Below are positions 15,030 through 18,946 of a stretch of DNA of 18,946 nucleotides, in pieces. Origin of the DNA: Candidatus Brocadia sp. (GTDB lineage: Bacteria; Planctomycetota; Brocadiia; Brocadiales; Brocadiaceae); contig JAUQXU010000104.1 in the NCBI GenBank assembly GCA_030837935.1, forward strand, positions 1 to 18,946, in the 5' to 3' direction. Position 1 is the stretch's first letter; the number at the start of each line of letters is the position of its first letter. A model generated the notes under the pieces. It was not told where the DNA came from, searched no databases, and saw nothing but the letters and a program-made list of their open reading frames with translations. The position numbers were made by a program, and so were the translations under genes.

Positions 15030-16769
15030 ATGAGTGAAAGAGCCAAAGCAACAACCAAAGCCACTGAGACAAAGAACAATAGTCCAGTTTCTAAATCTCA
15101 GAAAACGAATGTCTCTCCATCAATAAATTCTCCCGTTGACCAAATCTTATTTCTCCAAAGAACCATCGGCAATCAGGCGGTACAGAGATTGTTAAAAGTC
15201 AGCGGTCGGCGGTCTGCAGTCGGCGGATATGTCCAGGCAAAGCTCAGGATCGGCCAGCCGAATGATATTTATGAACAGGAAGCAGACCGGGTGGCAGAGC
15301 AGGTGATGCGCATGCCCCAACCCCAGGTTCCAGGGGGCGCTGTAGATTCTGGAGCACCTCAACTTGCCACTGTGCCACCCATCGTCCACGACGTGCTGCA
15401 TTCGCCCGGCCAGCCGCTGGATCCGGCCACGCGTGTGTTCATGGAGCCGCGCTTCGGCCACGACTTCAGCCAGGTGCGCGTGCATATGGATGCAAGGGCG
15501 GCGGAATCGGCGCGGGCAGTCAAAGCGGCGGCTTACATGGTCGGCCGCGATATCGTGTTTGGAGCAAGGCAGTACCTCCCAAATACCTTCGAGGGCAGGG
15601 GACTGCTTGCGCACGAGTTAGCGCATGTGCTGCAGCAAGGGGAAAGGCCGAAGGCAGTAATTAGTCAACCTGATGGAGTCCACGAACACGAGGTCGATGC
15701 CATAGCTGAGGCGGTAATGCTAGGGCAAGAAGTATCAAGAATTTCATTGCCGGGTTCTGAGGTTCAGATCCAGCGACAAGGATTTGGTGAAGTGCGGGTA
15801 GCAGAAGCGCGCGAGGAAGAAGAAGCCCGCAGGCGCCGAGCTCAAATTGCAGGCCGGCTTTTGGTTGTAGAAAGGCAGACTGAGCAGATGTGGCCATTGT
15901 TTGAAAGCGACGAAAATCTGCGATCGCAACATGATTTCTTGAGGGAACATATCACTTATGTGACCGGGCTTCTGCAACAAGCGAGGCAGGGCAGTCTGAC
16001 CGACCCTACCCTTTTGCATGCTGCTGAGGTGGGGTTGGATTTGGCGGGTTTTGCTTATGACCTTATGCGAGCAGATAGGGAGGCAACAGCCCGAGGTATT
16101 GCCGGTGTGGTCCGATCGGGAGTCAATCGTGGCCTTGCTTGGACTTGGGAGGGAATGCGGGAACTGAAAGCAAATTCCCTTTGGCCCACACTGAAACCTG
16201 ACCACATCCGGCAAGTACTTTCTTCAGCCGAGTTCCATCGAGACAATGTCCTTGCAGCGGCCCCTATTGCGAATGTTATGAGAGCGGGCGTGACGGCCGC
16301 TTCAATCGCCAGCGCCGCAGCGTCCATGCCCCAAGCATTCGTAGCTGGGAGGGTTGCCTTAGGACGAATAGCGAGCTGGATGAGAGGTCTGAGAATCGAA
16401 ACCGGAGTTTTGGAACTTTCCACAGGCGGAGCTATTCCTGTATTTCGTGTTGTTTCTTCAGCTGGCTCGCTAGCGTTAACTGAGGCCGAGGTGATAGCTC
16501 TCGCTGAAGCTGGCAAGATCTCTGCAACAGCGCTCAATTTGTACATGATGTCACGTGGCCGCGGCCGAGGCGGTGGAGGTCGGAAACAGGACATCAGGCA
16601 AGTGGACGATATCGCCCGCGAACATAGGATGACTCCGGAACAAAGAAGGGAATTTGGTGATTTCTTAGAAGCCGAGAAGGCCGCAGGCAACCGTGGAACA
16701 TTGAATGAACGTGGCGACTTCACCTATAGAGAATTACAACAAAAGGCCCGGGAATTCTTAAGCCAATAG
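15030..16769 (+). CDS. DUF4157 (eCIS core domain) polymorphic-toxin-like cargo with nuclease-like C-terminal tip
   Basis: A 579-aa cargo protein. N-terminal LQRTIGNQAVQRLL and QPNDIYEQEADRVAEQVM motifs are split by a heptamer-repeat insertion (VSGRRSAVGGY). DUF4157 (about 115-203) is close to the family consensus (LDPATRVFMEPRFGHDFSQV) and keeps H195-E-L-A-H199. A coiled, Arg/Glu-rich linker (EEEEARRRRAQ) and a helical middle follow. The last ~65 residues (GGGGRKQDIRQVDDIAREH, RREFGDFLEAEKAAG, FTYRELQQKAREF) resemble a tip seen at the end of many polymorphic toxins, after a GRGRGGGG hinge. The activity is not known to me. ATG 15030 follows a heptamer array; an in-frame ATG at 14976 lies inside the previous gene and is rejected. 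The gene is more GC-rich than its neighbours, and its probable immunity gene follows after 16 bp. Confidence 0.85.
   Translation: MSERAKATTKATETKNNSPVSKSQKTNVSPSINSPVDQILFLQRTIGNQAVQRLLKVSGRRSAVGGYVQAKLRIGQPNDIYEQEADRVAEQVMRMPQPQVPGGAVDSGAPQLATVPPIVHDVLHSPGQPLDPATRVFMEPRFGHDFSQVRVHMDARAAESARAVKAAAYMVGRDIVFGARQYLPNTFEGRGLLAHELAHVLQQGERPKAVISQPDGVHEHEVDAIAEAVMLGQEVSRISLPGSEVQIQRQGFGEVRVAEAREEEEARRRRAQIAGRLLVVERQTEQMWPLFESDENLRSQHDFLREHITYVTGLLQQARQGSLTDPTLLHAAEVGLDLAGFAYDLMRADREATARGIAGVVRSGVNRGLAWTWEGMRELKANSLWPTLKPDHIRQVLSSAEFHRDNVLAAAPIANVMRAGVTAASIASAAASMPQAFVAGRVALGRIASWMRGLRIETGVLELSTGGAIPVFRVVSSAGSLALTEAEVIALAEAGKISATALNLYMMSRGRGRGGGGRKQDIRQVDDIAREHRMTPEQRREFGDFLEAEKAAGNRGTLNERGDFTYRELQQKAREFLSQ
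15198..15225 (+). repeat. GTCNGCR heptamer array inside the third DUF4157 gene
   Basis: Four head-to-tail units (GTCAGCG, GTCGGCG, GTCTGCA, GTCGGCG) encode the extra SGRRSAVGG residues that the other two cargo proteins lack between the two N-terminal motifs. The frame is kept. Confidence 0.7.
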
Positions 16770-16785
16770 AGAAACAGGTGACACT

Positions 16786-17298
16786 ATGATGACACATCTA
16801 ATCCAGAAAGTGACTAAAGCTACGGATTTGGAAAAACTTGGAGAGATAACAAGTGGAATGCTTGGAGCAACATGTTGGAGAGCAAATCTGGGCTATGGAG
16901 ATGAACTGCGTCTTGATATTGGGGCCAGACTTCCTTACTCACAGCCATCCATGACAGGTGGGGAAAAGGGGGCCTGGATGTTAGGCACGCGTGGGACGGT
17001 ATGGCGGCTGGACTGTCCAAGCGAAACACTAGCTACATCGGAGGATGACCCAGAAATACTTAAGCAGAAACTTCATCATGTCGAGGGGACTACTATCACT
17101 GCATTTGAAACCAGCTACCCAGATCTTGCTCTCACAGTAACGTTCAGCAATGGATGTAAATTAACACTTTTCCCAAGCACGGAAGATGATTCCGATTTGC
17201 CTTATTGGGAATTATTCACTCCGTATCAGATGCTCCTTAAGGTTGGTCCAGGTGCCGTATGGTCTTATATTCCGTCGGATTTGCCCGAGTCTCCCTGA
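16786..17298 (+). CDS. Probable immunity protein for the third cargo toxin
   Basis: A 170-aa cytoplasmic protein with no signal or membrane segment, 16 bp after the toxin gene, with AGGTGA just before ATG 16786. It contains ELRLDIGARLPYSQPSMTG, GAWMLGTRGTVWRLDCP, LALTVTFSNGCKLTLFP and a C-terminal WELFTPYQMLLKVGPGAVW. This beta-rich layout (acidic strand, W.L.....W.L, DL.L.F..G..L..F, W.L..P......VG) is what I expect of a polymorphic-toxin immunity protein. I do not assign a numbered family. Position and size carry most of the call. Acidic overall, which suits binding a basic nuclease-like tip. Confidence 0.7.
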   Translation: MMTHLIQKVTKATDLEKLGEITSGMLGATCWRANLGYGDELRLDIGARLPYSQPSMTGGEKGAWMLGTRGTVWRLDCPSETLATSEDDPEILKQKLHHVEGTTITAFETSYPDLALTVTFSNGCKLTLFPSTEDDSDLPYWELFTPYQMLLKVGPGAVWSYIPSDLPESP

Positions 17299-17328
17299 TA
17301 TTAACTATTTTAATTCGTGAGATTTCTG

Positions 17329-17426
17329 GGGGACACAATGAACGCCATCATCTTGCTCAAGCGCCGTTGTTTGGTTACTTCGATAAAGGGGCGGACGGCG
17401 CAATAACGAAAGGACATAACCAATGA
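17329..17426 (+). pseudogene. C-terminal remnant of an eCIS-like gene, unidentified
   Basis: A frame ending at TGA 17424-17426 reads GGHNERHHLAQAPLFGYFDK followed by GADGAITKGHNQ. It overlaps the ATG of the LysM-type fragment in an ATGA arrangement, as expected for tightly packed tail genes. The left boundary is a guess, set where AT-rich sequence turns GC-rich; the frame stays open further upstream inside the immunity gene, where it is a shadow. Which eCIS protein it ended is not clear. Confidence 0.4.
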
Positions 17427-17482
17427 CCACCTCCGGTTCCCCACGCCTGCTCAAAGGCGGCATCGTGCTGGGAGTGGGTCAT
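17423..17482 (+). pseudogene. 5' fragment of an eCIS LysM-type baseplate/tube-initiator gene
   Basis: ATG 17423 has AAGGA upstream and begins MTTSGSPRLLKGGIVL, which I recognise as the usual N-terminus of the LysM-containing eCIS protein (Afp7-like). There it normally goes on with a D..P......LQYNPD stretch. Here the homology ends after about 16 codons and the frame runs into the REP-like motif and a TGA at 17495-17497. The rest of the gene is not present after the transposase, so it was deleted or displaced. Recognition rests on a short stretch. Confidence 0.6.
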
Positions 17483-17497
17483 GGGGTCAAACCTTGA
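17483..17497 (+). repeat. REP-like motif at the left edge of the RAYT unit
   Basis: GGGGTCAAACCTTGA is identical to 13369-13383 and stands where the LysM-type homology ends. Motifs of this wording are common upstream of Y1 transposases of the RAYT type. Confidence 0.6.
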
Positions 17498-17519
17498 TTA
17501 GTGATTATTTTCTTGACTC

Positions 17520-17525
17520 TATAAT
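17520..17525 (+). promoter_or_regulatory. Possible -10 box for the RAYT gene
   Basis: A perfect TATAAT lies 23 bases before ATG 17549. A TTGATT at 17494-17499 could be a -35 but the spacer of 20 is too long, so the call is weak. Confidence 0.3.
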
Positions 17526-17548
17526 GAACTAATATTATTTTATGGGTC

Positions 17549-18520
17549 ATGGCAAGGCAATGGCGTATAGAATTTGAGGGCGCTTACTACCACGTCTTAT
17601 CACGTGGCAATGAGCGAAGGGATATATTTACTGATGATAAAGACCGTGTTTCATTTCTCAAAATCCTGGGAGAAATGTCAGAAAGGTTTGATGTTGAGGT
17701 GTATGCATATGTTCTGATGAGTAATCATTATCATTTACTCCTCAAGACTAACAAGCCTAATATCTCAAAAAGTATGCAATGGTTTGGAACTACTTATACA
17801 CGCCGGTATAACCTTAAAAATTATCGAAGTGGCCACCTGTTTCAAGGAAGGTTTAAAAATTTTTTTGTTGAGAATGACAGATATCTGATGATGCTTTCAT
17901 GTTATATCCACAGGAATCCGCTTCGTGCTGGTATGGTAAAACGCCTGGCAGACTACCGATGGAGTAGTTACCCTATCTATGCCTATGGTAAGCCTTCCCC
18001 GAAATGGCTGAGGACAGATGTTATCCTTTCTCAGATGGATAATAAGAAGCATAAACATCAATTATATAGAGAGATGGTTCAGAACTATTCACAGGAAGAA
18101 AAGAGGATTTGGGACGATTTTCATCATGGTCTTTTCTTTGGCTCACAGGAATTTATTGACCGCATCAAGTCAAAATATTTATCTGAAATGCCTGATGTTG
18201 AACTTCCTCAAAAACGCCAAGTTCTCAGGGAAACAAACCCTGAAACTGTACTCAATAAAGCTGCAAAGGTATTAAAATGCGATGTAAATGATTTTTTACA
18301 ATCATCAAGGATAAGTGATTCAAATAAACTTAATCGCGACTTAATGATCTATCTTTTATGGAGTACCGGATGGTATACGAATCAAGAAATTGGTGATTTG
18401 TTTGGTCTCGGTTATTCATCCATAAGCCGAAGGGTAACTATCATGAAATTAAAGCTATCCAAAGAGGATGGAATTAATAAAAGTTTTAAGTGTTTATTCA
18501 GCAAACTTTCTTTGTTATAG
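17549..18520 (+). CDS. REP-associated tyrosine transposase (RAYT), Y1_Tnp family
   Basis: A 323-aa single-strand DNA transposase of the IS200/IS605-related Y1 HUH class. The N-terminus has WRIEFEGAYYHVLSRGNERR, the HUH motif is in LMSNHYHLLLKT (H-Y-H), and the conserved GHLFQGRFK and CYIHRNPLRAGMV follow; the tyrosine of the last motif is the likely nucleophile. The C-terminal third carries a DnaA-type helix-turn-helix (NQEIGDLFGLGYSSISRRV), as often seen in long RAYTs. The gene looks intact. It sits between a truncated LysM-type gene and a DUF2278 gene, with a REP-like motif upstream, so it probably marks the break in the eCIS locus. RAYTs move or amplify REP sequences and are often single-copy and domesticated. 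Confidence 0.9.
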   Translation: MARQWRIEFEGAYYHVLSRGNERRDIFTDDKDRVSFLKILGEMSERFDVEVYAYVLMSNHYHLLLKTNKPNISKSMQWFGTTYTRRYNLKNYRSGHLFQGRFKNFFVENDRYLMMLSCYIHRNPLRAGMVKRLADYRWSSYPIYAYGKPSPKWLRTDVILSQMDNKKHKHQLYREMVQNYSQEEKRIWDDFHHGLFFGSQEFIDRIKSKYLSEMPDVELPQKRQVLRETNPETVLNKAAKVLKCDVNDFLQSSRISDSNKLNRDLMIYLLWSTGWYTNQEIGDLFGLGYSSISRRVTIMKLKLSKEDGINKSFKCLFSKLSLL

Positions 18521-18561
18521 TCCTGGCTTTAACACCAAATTAACCAACAGGAGACGAAATA

Positions 18562-18946
18562 ATGCCACTCAAGAACTACGGTGTAATGAAAGGGCGGGTG
18601 ATCGACAGCCGCCCTGGAACCGGACCGAGTCCACACTATCAGATCAACGTTGTGGCGGGAGCGACACAGTATCGCGTTGCCGTAAACGTCAAGTCGCAAT
18701 TGGCACCATCCGAGCTCCTGTACCTGATTGTAGAAGATTTTCGACATCCTCTCATGGTTGGCTTATCGGAGCTGAGTCACGGATTTTCTGAAGTTCCGCG
18801 CCGTCCAGGAGGAATTGCGCTGGATTTCATTCGCGGCAACCTATTTCATCGCACACAGATGCGTCCTCTGCCATATAGCGTGCCAGGCCCGGACAATGAT
18901 CTCAACGAAAAGCTCGATGACTATATTCAGCGTGCGATAGACGATG
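18562..18946 (+). CDS. DUF2278 (YukJ-like) protein, 3'-partial
   Basis: The frame from ATG 18562 is open to the right window edge (128 codons). AGGAGA (18549-18554) lies seven bases before it. The start PLKNYGVMKGRVIDSRPG, then HYQINVVAG and YRVAVNVKSQLAPSELLYL, and later GIALDFIRGNLF match the DUF2278 / YukJ family, whose function is unknown. GC content is higher than in the RAYT gene, close to that of the LysM-type fragment, which fits an older neighbour on the far side of the transposase. It is not a usual eCIS component, so the eCIS locus may end here. Confidence 0.85.
   Translation, partial: MPLKNYGVMKGRVIDSRPGTGPSPHYQINVVAGATQYRVAVNVKSQLAPSELLYLIVEDFRHPLMVGLSELSHGFSEVPRRPGGIALDFIRGNLFHRTQMRPLPYSVPGPDNDLNEKLDDYIQRAIDD

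Noticed and set aside
16055..16723. A 222-codon minus-strand frame inside the third cargo gene
   Set aside because: It is an antisense shadow of a GC-rich gene whose + strand product has clear family motifs; the minus product has no recognisable motif.
18468..18791. A 107-codon + frame overlapping the start of the DUF2278 gene
   Set aside because: The DUF2278 frame has a good ribosome-binding site and family motifs; this one is Arg-rich shadow sequence.
1..18946. CRISPR array, tRNA or rRNA genes; a complete prophage
   Set aside because: No regularly spaced identical repeats, cloverleaf-like or rRNA-like stretches were seen, and there are no capsid, portal, terminase or lysis genes beside the tail protein.

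Overview
The window looks like the cargo end of an extracellular contractile injection system (eCIS) locus, followed by an accessory region full of decayed genes and repeats. Every supported gene is on the + strand. The host cannot be fixed from the sequence alone. Medium GC, many short dispersed repeats, S23-type four-helix-bundle genes and REP-type transposases would fit a repeat-rich environmental bacterium such as an anammox planctomycete (Brocadiales), but that is inference.

Layout. 2-1165: 3' part of a P2 gpI-type tail (baseplate) protein. 1377-3293: two related eCIS-associated proteins sharing an NRL..G.GVVCG motif, the second with a C-terminal IPT/TIG-like domain. 3309-9508: two DUF4157 (eCIS core domain) cargo proteins with a shared middle and different C-terminal tips. 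The first has a second HExxH motif in a DUF922-like tip and is followed by a frameshifted, truncated Lgt-family pseudogene. The second overlaps a small secreted or lipoprotein-like gene, which is followed by an intact Lgt-family membrane protein. The order suggests a duplicated cargo/Lgt module with one decayed copy. 9529-9943: a heptamer G-tract array placed as the ribosome-binding site of a 23-codon peptide gene, then a DUF1360-like membrane protein. 10006-13183: a secreted, membrane-anchored protein with a jelly-roll-like domain and six PKD-like repeats, overlapping a 193-aa unknown gene.

13184-15029: repeats (REP/MITE-like copies, inverted repeats, heptamer arrays), a second copy of the small peptide gene with mostly synonymous changes, a YkgJ-like Cys-cluster gene broken by a 16-bp tandem duplication, and an S23-type four-helix-bundle gene bracketed by inverted heptamer arrays. 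15030-17298: a third DUF4157 cargo with a nuclease-like polymorphic-toxin tip, and its probable immunity gene. 17329-17497: tail end of one eCIS-like frame and the first codons of a LysM-type baseplate gene, cut off by a REP-like motif in front of a Y1 (RAYT) transposase (17549-18520). 18562-18946: start of a DUF2278 (YukJ-like) gene running out of the window.

How it works together (inference): the tail protein and paired accessory proteins belong to the injection particle; the three DUF4157 proteins are alternative payloads sharing a loading/N-terminal part and differing in their effector tips; small downstream genes are immunity or accessory proteins. No rRNA, tRNA or CRISPR array was seen.
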